Source: Gordoniibacillus kamchatkensis
GTDB taxonomy: Bacteria > Bacillota > Bacilli > Paenibacillales > NBRC-103111
Direction of reading: 5' to 3'
DNA length: 64,000 nt
Assembly: GCF_000829455.1 (NCBI RefSeq)
Contig: NZ_JXAK01000008.1
Location: 1-64,000 of the forward strand
Shown here: piece by piece, positions 16,118-24,907 of the stretch
Layout of the letters: the number at the start of each line of letters is the position of its first letter
How positions within the stretch are numbered: position 1 is the first letter of the stretch
Position numbers and translations under genes: made by a program
Notes under the pieces: generated by a model
The model's database searches: none
What the model saw: only the letters and a program-made list of their open reading frames with translations
Told to the model about the DNA's origin: nothing

Positions 16118-17422
16118 ATGAAAAAATGGGCCTTTGCCGGATTGTCGCTAACTATCCTCGCCACCGCAGCAGCTTGCGGCAAGACCGAGGACAAGCCAGC
16201 CCCGGCAGCGGCGGCAGCAAAGCCTTTTGAAGGAAAGAAAATTACCGTATTTGCCCTCAACCATCAATGGGCGGAATCGATTAAAGCGGCGCTGCCCGAA
16301 TTCGAGAAGTCTACAGGCATGAAAGTGGATCTGCAGACGTTCGCCGAGGATCAGCTCGGAGGCAAGCTGGCCGTGCAGCTCACATCCAAATCGAACTCGC
16401 CCGACTTGTTCATGTATCGCCCTTATATGGACAAAATTTTGTACGACAAGAACGGTTGGACGCAGCCTCTCGACGAGTATGTCAAGAAAAACCCGAACTA
16501 TGCGTTCGACGATTTTTCCAAGGCGACGATCGAGGCGAGCACGAACAACGGAAAGCTGCTGTCGATTCCGCTGTTCACCGACCAGTTTGTTCTCTACTAC
16601 CGCAAAGACATCCTGCAAAAAAATAACGTACCCGTACCGAAAACGCTCGCCGAATTGGATGCGGCGGCGAAGAAGCTTCACGATCCCGGCAAGGACTTGT
16701 ACGGCTTCGTCGGTCGCGGACAGCGGAACGCGCTTGTAACAGCTGTAGCCTCGTTCGTATTCTCGGAGGGCGGGGACTTTAACAACGGCGACAAGGCAAC
16801 GGTCAACACGCCGGAAGCGATCCGGGGCTTCCAAATCTACGCCAATCTGCTGAAAAATTACGGCCCGCAAGGGACGCTCAACATGAGCTGGCCGCAAGCA
16901 GCCGGGTTGTTTGCACAAGGCAAAGCCGTGTTCTATGCCGAAACGGCGTCGGTTTACAAAAATACGACCGATCCGGAGAAGTCGCTTGTGAAAGACAACG
17001 TAGGCTTTGCCACGTTCCCGGCCGGATCTGCCGGCGCCAAGCCATACAGCATCGCGTCGTGGTCGATGGCGATGAATCCGAATTCGGCCAACAAGGATGC
17101 CGCCTGGGCGTTCACGGAATGGGCAACGAGCAAAGAAAACGTGCTGAAAATTCAAAGAAGCGGCGTTCCCGGCGCGAGAAACTCGGTGTGGGCTTCCAAA
17201 GAGGGCGTGGAAACGTTCCCGCCGGATTTGGCCGCAGCGATTCAGGAAACGATGAAGATCGGCGTCGGCCACAACGTTCCGCAGCTCATCAGCGTGGGCG
17301 AGGCGCGCGACGCCGTCGGCAGCATTGCAGTGAAGGCCATGCTGGGCGAAGATATTAAGGCGGCCGCCGAGCAGGCCAACAAGGAGCTTCAGGCGATCAT
17401 TGATAAAGACAAATCGAAATAA
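16118..17422 (+). CDS. ABC transporter extracellular solute-binding lipoprotein (family 1)
   Basis: A 434-aa lipoprotein. It begins MKKWAFAGLSLTILATAAACG, a basic, hydrophobic signal with a lipobox-like cysteine at about residue 21, then an alanine/proline linker and a family 1 binding fold (KKITVFALNHQWAESIKAALPEFEKSTG). It delivers substrate to the two permeases that follow. ATG 16118 is preferred (GAGG 9 bases upstream); a TTG at 16109 is an alternative. A terminator-like hairpin separates it from the permease genes, a common arrangement that gives more binding protein than permease. Substrate is unknown; family 1 usually binds sugars or sugar derivatives. Confidence 0.88.
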   Translation: MKKWAFAGLSLTILATAAACGKTEDKPAPAAAAAKPFEGKKITVFALNHQWAESIKAALPEFEKSTGMKVDLQTFAEDQLGGKLAVQLTSKSNSPDLFMYRPYMDKILYDKNGWTQPLDEYVKKNPNYAFDDFSKATIEASTNNGKLLSIPLFTDQFVLYYRKDILQKNNVPVPKTLAELDAAAKKLHDPGKDLYGFVGRGQRNALVTAVASFVFSEGGDFNNGDKATVNTPEAIRGFQIYANLLKNYGPQGTLNMSWPQAAGLFAQGKAVFYAETASVYKNTTDPEKSLVKDNVGFATFPAGSAGAKPYSIASWSMAMNPNSANKDAAWAFTEWATSKENVLKIQRSGVPGARNSVWASKEGVETFPPDLAAAIQETMKIGVGHNVPQLISVGEARDAVGSIAVKAMLGEDIKAAAEQANKELQAIIDKDKSK

Positions 17423-17495
17423 AGCCATTCAGAAGGAAACGGCCTGCTCCGTCTGCAGGACGGGCACGTTTCCCGACGAGATATAAAAAAAGTAC

Positions 17496-17535
17496 GGGGC
17501 AGGTCGAAGTATCGTCTTCGCACTGCCCTTTTTTT
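17496..17535 (+). terminator. Attenuating terminator between binding-protein and permease genes
   Basis: GGGGCAGG and the complementary CTGCCC close a stem with an internal CGAAG/CTTCG arm, followed by seven T. It is probably leaky, because the permeases are expected to be read from the same transcript. Confidence 0.75.
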
Positions 17536-17589
17536 CGCACAACATACGCACATCCAGAGACAGAAGTTCCGCATGAAGGAGTCGATTTT

Positions 17590-18471
17590 GTGATAATGAA
17601 CTGGTTGGATCGCCGCCTCAAATGGGTGTTCACGTTGCCGGCCGTGCTTTTCATCGCGCTCATGATCGCCTTTCCGATCGTCTACACGGGGCGCATCAGC
17701 TTGTACGAATGGAGCATGTCCGCCATTTCCCCGCCCAAATGGGTCGGGCTTGACAATTATGTATCTCTGCTGAAGGATCGTGCCTTCTGGACGTCGCTTA
17801 AAATCACGATTTATCATTCCTTTTTCAGCATCGTGCTCGAGACGGTGCTCGGCGTGGCGATTGCGCTTCTGTTTTCGCGGAATTTTGCCGGAAAAAAGCT
17901 CGCCAAAGCGGTCATGATGATTCCTATGGTGGCTACCCCCGTGGCGATCGGACTGGTGTGGCTGCTTATCTACGAGCCATCCATCGGATTAGCCAACAAG
18001 GTGATGAAGAGTTTTGGGCTTCCTACCCAAGAGTGGCTCGGCTCCGTAACGCAAGTCATCCCTTCGCTCATCGTAGTGGACGTATGGCAGTGGACGCCCA
18101 TGATCGCGCTTATCGTCATTGCCGGCCTAGCTACGCTTCCGGCAGATCCTTACGAGTCCGCCGCAGTCGACGGCGCAACCGGGCTGCAAAAGCTGGTGCA
18201 TATTACGCTGCCGCTCCTGATGCCTACGATTATTACGGCGGTCACGCTGCGCATCATCGACTTGATGAAAACGTTCGATACGATTTACGCCACTACGCAA
18301 GGCGGCCCGAACTTCGCTTCGCAAACGCTGAATGTCAAAATATACGATACGGCATTCGTGAATTTTAAATTAGGTTCCGCATCCGCGCTTCTTATCATCT
18401 TCTTTGCGATTATTATGGCGTGCATTGTGCTGCTGACAGCTATTCGAAGAAGGTTAGGTGGACACCTGTGA
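17590..18471 (+). CDS. Sugar-type ABC transporter permease (MalF/UgpA-like)
   Basis: A 293-aa integral membrane protein with six predicted helices (for example VFTLPAVLFIALMIAFPIV and VAIGLVWLLIY) and the cytoplasmic EAA loop that contacts the ATPase (ESAAVDGATGLQKLVHITLPLL). It starts with GTG at 17590, 8 bases after AAGGAG. It overlaps the second permease gene by 4 bases. No ATPase gene is in the island, as is usual for this family in Firmicutes, where a shared MsmK/UgpC-type ATPase serves many importers. Confidence 0.9.
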   Translation: MIMNWLDRRLKWVFTLPAVLFIALMIAFPIVYTGRISLYEWSMSAISPPKWVGLDNYVSLLKDRAFWTSLKITIYHSFFSIVLETVLGVAIALLFSRNFAGKKLAKAVMMIPMVATPVAIGLVWLLIYEPSIGLANKVMKSFGLPTQEWLGSVTQVIPSLIVVDVWQWTPMIALIVIAGLATLPADPYESAAVDGATGLQKLVHITLPLLMPTIITAVTLRIIDLMKTFDTIYATTQGGPNFASQTLNVKIYDTAFVNFKLGSASALLIIFFAIIMACIVLLTAIRRRLGGHL

Positions 18472-19283
18472 GAACATCCGTCATGTCAAGAAGCGTTTAC
18501 ACCGTAATCAACATCGCGATCCTGCTGTTTATTTTGATTCCGTTCCTCTGGATGCTGTCCGCTTCGTTCAAAACGCAAATTCAAATTCTTTCGCCCGACC
18601 ACATGTTTTCGTTTACGCCGACCTTTAAAAACTATTTGAGCGTGTTCAAAGAATACGACTACATGCAATATATTTCAAACAGCTTCATCATTGCTGCGGT
18701 ATCCACGATCGGGGCGCTTGCATTAGGCTTGCCGGCGGCTTATGCCATTGCCAGGCACCGGATGCCGTACTTCTCCCTGGCCATCTTGACGGCAAAAATC
18801 ATTCCGGGCATAACGTATTTGGTACCCTGGTATATTTTGTACAATAAAGTGGGTCTGATCGATACGTTCGCCGGCTTGATTTTGAGCCATATGGTGATCG
18901 GCCTGCCGCTCGTCATGTGGGTGATGATCCCGTTTTTCGAAGCTTTCCCGGCGGAAGTGGAAGAATCGTCCTGGATTGACGGCTGCTCGAAGGTACGGAC
19001 GTTTTTTCAGATGGTGCTGCCGGTTTCCGTCCCCGGAATCGTGACCGCTGCTTTGCTGTCTTTCATTTTTTCCTGGAACAACTTTATGTTTTCTTTGATA
19101 TTGTCGGGCGAAAATACGAAGCCGCTGCCGATAGCCGTATTCAACTTCATGTCCAATACGTCCATCAACTGGGGAGCGTTAATGGCAGCTGCGTGCATCA
19201 TTACACTTCCCGTCATTGTGATCGCGCTGTTTGCGCAAAAATATGTCGTCAGCGGACTATCGGCAGGCGCAGTCAAAGGATAA
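18468..19283 (+). CDS. Sugar-type ABC transporter permease (MalG/UgpE-like)
   Basis: A 271-aa partner permease with six predicted helices and its own EAA loop (EVEESSWIDGCSKVRTFFQM). It starts with GTG at 18468, overlapping the stop of the first permease (GTGA), with AGGTGG upstream; ATG 18483 is an alternative. The C-terminal GLSAGAVKG is typical of MalG-type subunits. It completes the membrane channel of the importer whose binding lipoprotein is encoded at 16,118. The sensor kinase gene follows 94 bases later. Confidence 0.9.
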   Translation: MRTSVMSRSVYTVINIAILLFILIPFLWMLSASFKTQIQILSPDHMFSFTPTFKNYLSVFKEYDYMQYISNSFIIAAVSTIGALALGLPAAYAIARHRMPYFSLAILTAKIIPGITYLVPWYILYNKVGLIDTFAGLILSHMVIGLPLVMWVMIPFFEAFPAEVEESSWIDGCSKVRTFFQMVLPVSVPGIVTAALLSFIFSWNNFMFSLILSGENTKPLPIAVFNFMSNTSINWGALMAAACIITLPVIVIALFAQKYVVSGLSAGAVKG

Positions 19284-19338
19284 GCGGCGTTTATGCGGAA
19301 AGAGCCGTGAAAACATCCCGTCGCCTGAATATTTCAAG

Positions 19339-19344
19339 TATAAT
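19339..19344 (+). promoter_or_regulatory. Possible -10 box for the two-component genes
   Basis: A perfect TATAAT sits 34 bases upstream of the histidine kinase start, but no clear -35 hexamer lies 17 bases before it. The kinase may therefore have some expression independent of the transporter genes. Confidence 0.35.
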
Positions 19345-19377
19345 GTGAAATACGACAGCTTGAGAAGGAGCGATGGG

Positions 19378-21066
19378 ATGCTTCGCCGGGGGACCACATT
19401 CAGAAAAATCGTTCTACTGATCTTGTTTTTGCTCTTGCCGCTTGTCGTGATCTACAGCTATACGAACCAGGTGTCCGTCAATGTCGTCGAGCAGGAGCTG
19501 CAGGAGAAAAATTTGAAACGGCTGCTTTTTTTGACGTCTCAAATCGATAACATTGTGGATCAGCTGTCGACCATGTCCATTATCGTAAGCAAGGACCCCA
19601 GCATCAACGAGCTTGGAGATCCTCATAGCGCAGCCGATCCGTTCAATCAGCTCAAAGTGCAGGAGGCAGTCGTTCAAAAGCTGGTGCTGTTAAGCGCCTC
19701 GAGCAGCTGGAACAACCGTCTGACCATTTTCATGCCGAAAATCAAGCAGGCGATCTCGAGCGATTATTACGGCATCTACGACGACAATTACTTGCTCAGG
19801 CACAATACGTCGCAATGGGAATATATTCCTCAGAAGAAGGGGGACTCTTATTTTGCCAAAAAGGTATGGAAGCCGCTGCTGGTGAACGCCAACCTTCTGG
19901 AGGCCGAAGCCGTTGTCGAGGTCCGGTTCTCGGACAGCAACCTGATTCGGATGCTAAACGATTACAAGCACGGCGGCAACGCTTCCCCGTTTTTGTATAA
20001 ACGCGGTCTCGAGCCGATTCAGGACAACGCGGAAAGCTCCGGCGTTACCGGTGAAATCGTGGCGCTGCTGGACCGGGAAACGCTGGACGATACGGGGCAT
20101 CGCATCGTTCAGATCGGGCATGAAACGTATATGGTGAACTACGCGCTGTCCAAAAGCCTGGACTGGTACGTCATCGACTATTTGCCTCTGAAGCAGGTCA
20201 TGGCTCCGATCAACCAAAGCCGGAATTTGTTTTATGTGTCGATCGTTCTCATGCTGTCCATCAGTCTTGCGGCGGCGGTCGCCTTATACAGGCAAGTGCA
20301 AATTCCGATTCAGCAGCTGCTGCGGGGCGTGCAAAAAATTCAAACCGGGAAGTATTCGCATCGGCTCGATTATAAGCCGAACAACGAATTCGAGTTTCTG
20401 TTTACGAAGTTTAACGAGATGGCGGAGGAAATTCAGCATTTGCTGGAGCGGGTTTATATGGAAAACGACAGGTTTCGCGAAGCCAAATTAAAGCATCTCC
20501 AATCGCAAATCAATCCGCATTTTTTGTCCAATTGCTTGTTTTTCATAAAAAATATGATCGCCATCGACGACAAACAGGCCGCCACCAAAATGATCTTAAG
20601 CTTGGCGGAGTATTTCCGCTACATTACTAAGCTGGAGCATACGTTAACGAGCTTGCAAGAGGAAATCCATCTTGTCGAAAACTACTTGCTGATCCAAAAT
20701 TTGCGCATCGAGCGGTTTGAATACGGAATCGACATTCCGGAGCAAATGATGAAGCTGGAAGTCCCAAGATTGATGATACAGCCGATAGTGGAGAATACGA
20801 TCGTTCACGGCATCGAAAAAAGCGAACGATATGGAATTATACAGATCAAAGGGGAGCAGCTGGCCCAAGGTTACCAAATCGTAATCGACGACAACGGCGT
20901 GGGCCTGTCCGACGCACAGATCACGGCGCTGCAGCATAAGGTGTCGAGGCCTCTCGACCAGGAAGAAGGCTGCGGCCTGTGGAACGTGCATCAGCGGCTG
21001 TCGTACCAATTCGCTCAAAATTCCGGCTTGAGTTTGCCCATTCGCCTCTCGGCGGACTCCGAGTGA
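19378..21066 (+). CDS. YesM-type membrane sensor histidine kinase
   Basis: A 562-aa kinase: an N-terminal membrane helix (KIVLLILFLLLPLVVIYSY), an extracytoplasmic sensor of about 270 residues, a second helix near residue 290, a HAMP linker, the YesM-type phospho-acceptor segment HLQSQINPHFLSNCLFFIKN (His in NPHF) and the HATPase boxes ENTIVHGI and DDNGVGL. ATG 19378 follows AAGGAG by 7 bases. Such kinases in Paenibacillus typically sense an extracellular sugar, often through the neighbouring binding protein, and phosphorylate the AraC-type regulator encoded next. Confidence 0.92.
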   Translation: MLRRGTTFRKIVLLILFLLLPLVVIYSYTNQVSVNVVEQELQEKNLKRLLFLTSQIDNIVDQLSTMSIIVSKDPSINELGDPHSAADPFNQLKVQEAVVQKLVLLSASSSWNNRLTIFMPKIKQAISSDYYGIYDDNYLLRHNTSQWEYIPQKKGDSYFAKKVWKPLLVNANLLEAEAVVEVRFSDSNLIRMLNDYKHGGNASPFLYKRGLEPIQDNAESSGVTGEIVALLDRETLDDTGHRIVQIGHETYMVNYALSKSLDWYVIDYLPLKQVMAPINQSRNLFYVSIVLMLSISLAAAVALYRQVQIPIQQLLRGVQKIQTGKYSHRLDYKPNNEFEFLFTKFNEMAEEIQHLLERVYMENDRFREAKLKHLQSQINPHFLSNCLFFIKNMIAIDDKQAATKMILSLAEYFRYITKLEHTLTSLQEEIHLVENYLLIQNLRIERFEYGIDIPEQMMKLEVPRLMIQPIVENTIVHGIEKSERYGIIQIKGEQLAQGYQIVIDDNGVGLSDAQITALQHKVSRPLDQEEGCGLWNVHQRLSYQFAQNSGLSLPIRLSADSE

Positions 21067-21123
21067 AAATTTATTGGGAAACGCAAACGCCGGACAAACG
21101 ACGGGATAAAGGAGATTGAAACG

Positions 21124-22757
21124 ATGCTGCAGCTGCTGCTTGTCGATGATGAAATGAGCGTAGTCGATACGCTTGCCGCCACCATACCGTGGAACGAAAT
21201 GGGCATCGATACGATACACCGGGCTTATTCCGCTACGGAAGCGATGAATATTTTGAACATGTGGTCGATCGATATCGTCATTACCGATGTTCGGATGCCG
21301 GGAATGGACGGACTGGAACTGTCGCGCAGCATTTATTTGCACTGGAAGCATACGAAGTGCTTGCTGCTGACGGCTCACGCCGATTTTGAATATGCGCAGA
21401 CGGCGATCAAACATAATATTTGCGATTATTTGCTGAAGCCGATTAGCGACGAGGAGCTCATCCAAAGGGTTTCCGCCGTAGCGGACACGATTCGCGCGGA
21501 GAGGGAAAACCATCATACATACCAGCGCGCGCTGAGCGCAATGCGGGATCATATGCCGAGACTGCGGAGCGAGCTGCTGCACGATTTGCTGCAAGGCAAA
21601 CGGCTGTCGGAGGAAAAGCTGGCCGAGAAGCTGAGGCTGCTCGAAGTGCCGGTCGCACCCGGCAGTACTGTGGTCATGATGCTGATCCGGTATATCGATC
21701 AAGTTTCGGATTACGACCCGTTCGACATGTCTTTGATGGAATTCGCAATCGGCAATTTGGCGGTCGAGACGTTCGAGGAATATTTTCATGTGTGGACTTG
21801 CAAAGACGTGCATGAATACTTGGTTGCCGTCTTGATCCCGAAGCAAGCGGAGCCGGGGGACGAGCCGTCTACGGCAAGCATTCAATTTCACCTGAACCGG
21901 CTTTCCAATCAGCTCCAATTGAACATACCGGCATTTTTTGAAAATCAACATATTCGCTGCTGCTCGGCCATTGGGGCGTCTTTCCGCACGATGTCACGAA
22001 GCTGTACAACAATTTGCTGCTGCTTTTCAGCAAAAGGTTCGGCAACGAAAAAGATCTCCCCGTTTATATTGCGGACCGGGACGAATTCATCGACATCAGC
22101 ACGTTGACCCGGCTGTACGAGCCCCCGCTGCTCGTCCATTTATTCGAGGCGGGGCACTGGGATGCCGCCCGGGAAAAGCTGGAAGCCATTTTGAACGAGC
22201 TGGAGCAGCACTGGGCGGAATCCGCCGAGCACATTACGGAAGCATTTTTTACGATATTTGCGGCATTTTCCTATACGGCTCATAAGAAGGGTCAAAAATT
22301 GTCGGAAATGATCGATTCCGATTATACGCGCGGCAAAGAGCTGCAGCCGAGCAAGACGGTCAAGCATTTAAGCGACTGGGTATGGAGCGTTTTCGGGAAA
22401 ATCCGGCACACGAACTTGATGGAGACGAGCAGTGCCCGAATGTTTACGGTGAAAGAGGTGCAGAAGTACATCATATCGCATTTGTCGAGCGAACTTTCGT
22501 TGCAATCCGTTTCCGACCATTTGCAAATGCACCCGGCGTACGTGTCGCGCCTGTACAAACTCGAAACCGGGGAAAATATAAGCAACTACATCACCAATTT
22601 AAAAATGCAAAAATCGCAGCAGCTGCTCAAATCGAGCACGAAAAAAATATACGAAATCGCCATAGAAGTCGGCTATCAAAACCCGCATTATTTCATCAAG
22701 CTGTTCAAAAAGTATTTCGGCATGACGCCGCAGGAATATCGAAATTCGAATGCATGA
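21124..22757 (+). CDS. YesN-type response regulator (receiver plus AraC output domain), interrupted by one frameshift
   Basis: The receiver domain (LLVDDEMSVVDTLA, phosphorylated Asp in IVITDVRMPGMDG) is followed by a linker and, after a frame change near 21,944, by the rest of the linker and an AraC-type DNA-binding domain (SLQSVSDHLQMHPAYVSRLYKLETG, then IYEIAIEVGYQNPHYFIKLFKKYFG). Adding one A to the AAAA run at 21941-21944 restores EKSTYSLLLGHWGVFPHDV, the usual linker of this family, and a 544-aa protein. It pairs with the upstream kinase and probably controls the transporter genes. I treat the frameshift as a likely sequence error. Confidence 0.85.
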
Positions 22758-22812
22758 TAACAACAGGATTGCCGGCCGGCGCGGATTGATGCCGCCGCTC
22801 TCCATCCGCGCC

Positions 22813-23763
22813 TTAGCTCTGTTCATCGCCGCTTTCGCGCTGCGCCGCTTCGCTGTCTTCACGCTCTGCCGCTTCGGCTTGCGCAGCTCTTTTTCGGTAC
22901 GCGGCCGGGGCGTCGCCGAACCGGCGCTTGAACGACTTGGCGAAATGGTGAATGTCGGCGAAGCCGCAATACGCCGCGACCTCGGCGAGCGGCAAAGCGC
23001 CGGCGCGCAGCAGCTCTTCGGCGTGCTTCAGCCTAAGCTCGAGCAAATATTGATGGGGCGAGGCGCCAAACCGTTCGCGGAACACGACGTTGAAGCGAGA
23101 CGGCGACAAGTTGGCGCGTCGCGCCATCTCGGCGACGCTGATCGGTTCGGAGAGGCGAAACGACACGTACGACGTCACCCAGTTGAGCGTATGCGGCGGG
23201 GCGGAGCGGTCTTTGACCTGCGGTGCGTACGCCGCAAGCAGCGCAATGAAGAGCTCCAGCGCGAGGCTTTGCGCCCTCAGCTGCTGCAGCGGCTCGTCCT
23301 GCGTTTGCCAGCATTGCACCAGGCCGAGCAGCTTGTCGCGGAACGCCGTCGGCTCGCCGGGCTTGAACTTGACAGGCACTTCGATGCCCTGCAAATCGTT
23401 CAGTCGCGGCTGCAACAAATGGGAGTAAGCGCTCAGGTCGGTTTGGCCGGCCTTCGTCGGGAAGCTGTCCGCCCGCAGCGGATTGTAAAAAAAGTCCAGG
23501 TGCGCGAATGGCGTAATAGTGGGTGTCACGCCTTCCAGCGCATGCAAGGTGTTCGGCTGCAGCAGGCAAAAGTCGCCGTCCCGCAGTTCGTACAAAGTGC
23601 CGTCGGCCGTCACGCGCAGCAGCCCCTCCTGAACGTAAATGAGCAAATAATCGAGCAACCGCCGTTCTCCCATGCTCCAAGGCTTGCGTACGGCATAATC
23701 GCTTTCCCGGATATAGGGCACTATCGGCTGAAGCGCCGTCAGCTCCGTCAACGTAAGCGGCAT
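22813..23763 (-). CDS. AraC-family transcriptional regulator
   Basis: A 316-aa regulator with an N-terminal cupin-type ligand arm (LLIYVQEGLLRV ... GDFCLLQPNTLH) and a C-terminal double helix-turn-helix (ISVAEMARRANLSPSRFNVVFRERFG and PLAEVAAYCGFADIHHFAKSFKRRFG), ending in an acidic/basic low-complexity tail. The internal ATG at 23763 is chosen over a GTG eight codons earlier because GGAGG lies between them. It is divergent from the PhyH-family gene 163 bases away, the likely target. Confidence 0.87.
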   Translation of the reverse strand: MPLTLTELTALQPIVPYIRESDYAVRKPWSMGERRLLDYLLIYVQEGLLRVTADGTLYELRDGDFCLLQPNTLHALEGVTPTITPFAHLDFFYNPLRADSFPTKAGQTDLSAYSHLLQPRLNDLQGIEVPVKFKPGEPTAFRDKLLGLVQCWQTQDEPLQQLRAQSLALELFIALLAAYAPQVKDRSAPPHTLNWVTSYVSFRLSEPISVAEMARRANLSPSRFNVVFRERFGASPHQYLLELRLKHAEELLRAGALPLAEVAAYCGFADIHHFAKSFKRRFGDAPAAYRKRAAQAEAAEREDSEAAQRESGDEQS

Positions 23764-23837
23764 AGCAGCTAAAAACCTCCTCGGCACCGGTTTCCGCTTC
23801 CATCATAACAACCTTTAGAACGGAAGAAAAGTCGGTT

Positions 23838-23843
23838 TTGACA
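23838..23843 (+). promoter_or_regulatory. TTGACA hexamer in the AraC/PhyH divergent region
   Basis: A perfect -35-like TTGACA has no -10 hexamer 17 bases downstream. A TATACT at 23889-23894, closer to the PhyH start, has no good -35. This split suggests an activator-dependent promoter, fitting control by the divergent AraC protein. Weak evidence. Confidence 0.3.
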
Positions 23844-23926
23844 AAAACGTCAGCGCTTTCCCACAAAGAAAATGGGCGATCGATCGGGTATACTGAGTGC
23901 AAAAACACAAAGGAGACCAACCGATT

Positions 23927-24760
23927 ATGGCCATCGACAATAAGCTTGCCGGGCTGCCGCCGCTGGACGATAGCTACGAGCTGACGAACGAGCAGACGGA
24001 AGCGTACCGGCGCGACGGACACATATTGCTGCGAGGCGTCGTGAACGGCGCCGAACTGGAGGCATACCGGCCCGTCATCCGCGATCTCGTCATGGAGCTC
24101 AATTACCAGACGAAGCCGATGCACGAACGGGATACGTACGGCAAAGCTTTTATCCAGATTATCAATTTGTGGCGCAAAAGCGAAGCAGCCAAACGGTTCG
24201 TGCTGGCGCGGCGCTTCGGCAAAATCGCCGCCGAGCTTATGGGCGTGGACGCCGTCCGCGTCTATCATGACCAGGCTTTGTTCAAGGAGCCGGGCGGGGG
24301 CCATACCCCGTGGCATCAAGATCAAATTTATTGGCCGCTCGACACCGACAAGACGATAACGATGTGGATGCCGCTCGTTCCGATTCCGGAGGAGGTCGGC
24401 TCGATGACGTTCGCTTCCGAGTCGCAACGCAAAGGACTTATCGACCGGGTGGAAATTTCCGACGAATCGCACCGGACGCTGCAGCAGTACATCGACGGCA
24501 AAGGCTTCCGCAAAGTGAATTACGGCGCGATGGCGGCCGGCGACGCGACGTTCCATTCCGGCTGGACGCTGCACGCGGCGCAGGGCAACCCGACGGACGC
24601 GATGCGGGAAGTGATGACGATCATATACTACGCCGACGGTTTAACGGTGGCCGAGCCGGACAGCAAGGCGCGCCAGAACGATATGCGCGCTTTCTTCCCG
24701 GGCCTCAAGCCGGGCGACCTCGCCGCCACGGAGCTGAACCCGGTCGTGTACCGCAAATGA
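23927..24760 (+). CDS. Phytanoyl-CoA dioxygenase (PhyH) family protein
   Basis: A 277-aa Fe(II)/2-oxoglutarate-dependent oxygenase-type protein. The iron-binding motif HxD is in TPWHQDQIYWPL, the distal His is in FHSGWTLHAAQGN, and an Arg suited to 2-oxoglutarate follows (MREVMT). The ATG at 23927 is 11 bases after AGGAG. Bacterial PhyH proteins hydroxylate varied small molecules, including secondary metabolites and lipids, so the substrate is open. A terminator follows. The divergent AraC gene is the probable regulator. Confidence 0.88.
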   Translation: MAIDNKLAGLPPLDDSYELTNEQTEAYRRDGHILLRGVVNGAELEAYRPVIRDLVMELNYQTKPMHERDTYGKAFIQIINLWRKSEAAKRFVLARRFGKIAAELMGVDAVRVYHDQALFKEPGGGHTPWHQDQIYWPLDTDKTITMWMPLVPIPEEVGSMTFASESQRKGLIDRVEISDESHRTLQQYIDGKGFRKVNYGAMAAGDATFHSGWTLHAAQGNPTDAMREVMTIIYYADGLTVAEPDSKARQNDMRAFFPGLKPGDLAATELNPVVYRK

Positions 24761-24776
24761 AAAACCTGTACGGATC

Positions 24777-24822
24777 CAAAACGAAGCGGCTCCCGAACAT
24801 GGAAGCCGCTTCGTTTTGCGCC
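24777..24822 (+). terminator. Intrinsic terminator after the PhyH gene
   Basis: CAAAACGAAGCGGCT pairs with AGCCGCTTCGTTTTG (15 bp) around a 12-base loop. Confidence 0.85.
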
Positions 24823-24907
24823 TATTTGCGTTCTCCAGCCTCATGAGGAATAATAAGGAGTGGCATTCCGTCTTATCCATTATGTGCTGTTAAAGGAGCT
24901 AAGGAAG

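Noticed and set aside
16148-17428. Long antisense open frame opposite the binding lipoprotein gene
   Set aside because: Arg-, Leu- and Val-rich composition typical of a mirror frame; the sense strand encodes a complete recognisable lipoprotein.
23033-24574. Long open frame (about 513 codons) on the minus strand spanning the AraC and PhyH genes
   Set aside because: It is antisense to two well-supported genes, has no ribosome site or family-like sequence, and arises from the GC-rich codon bias of the real frames.
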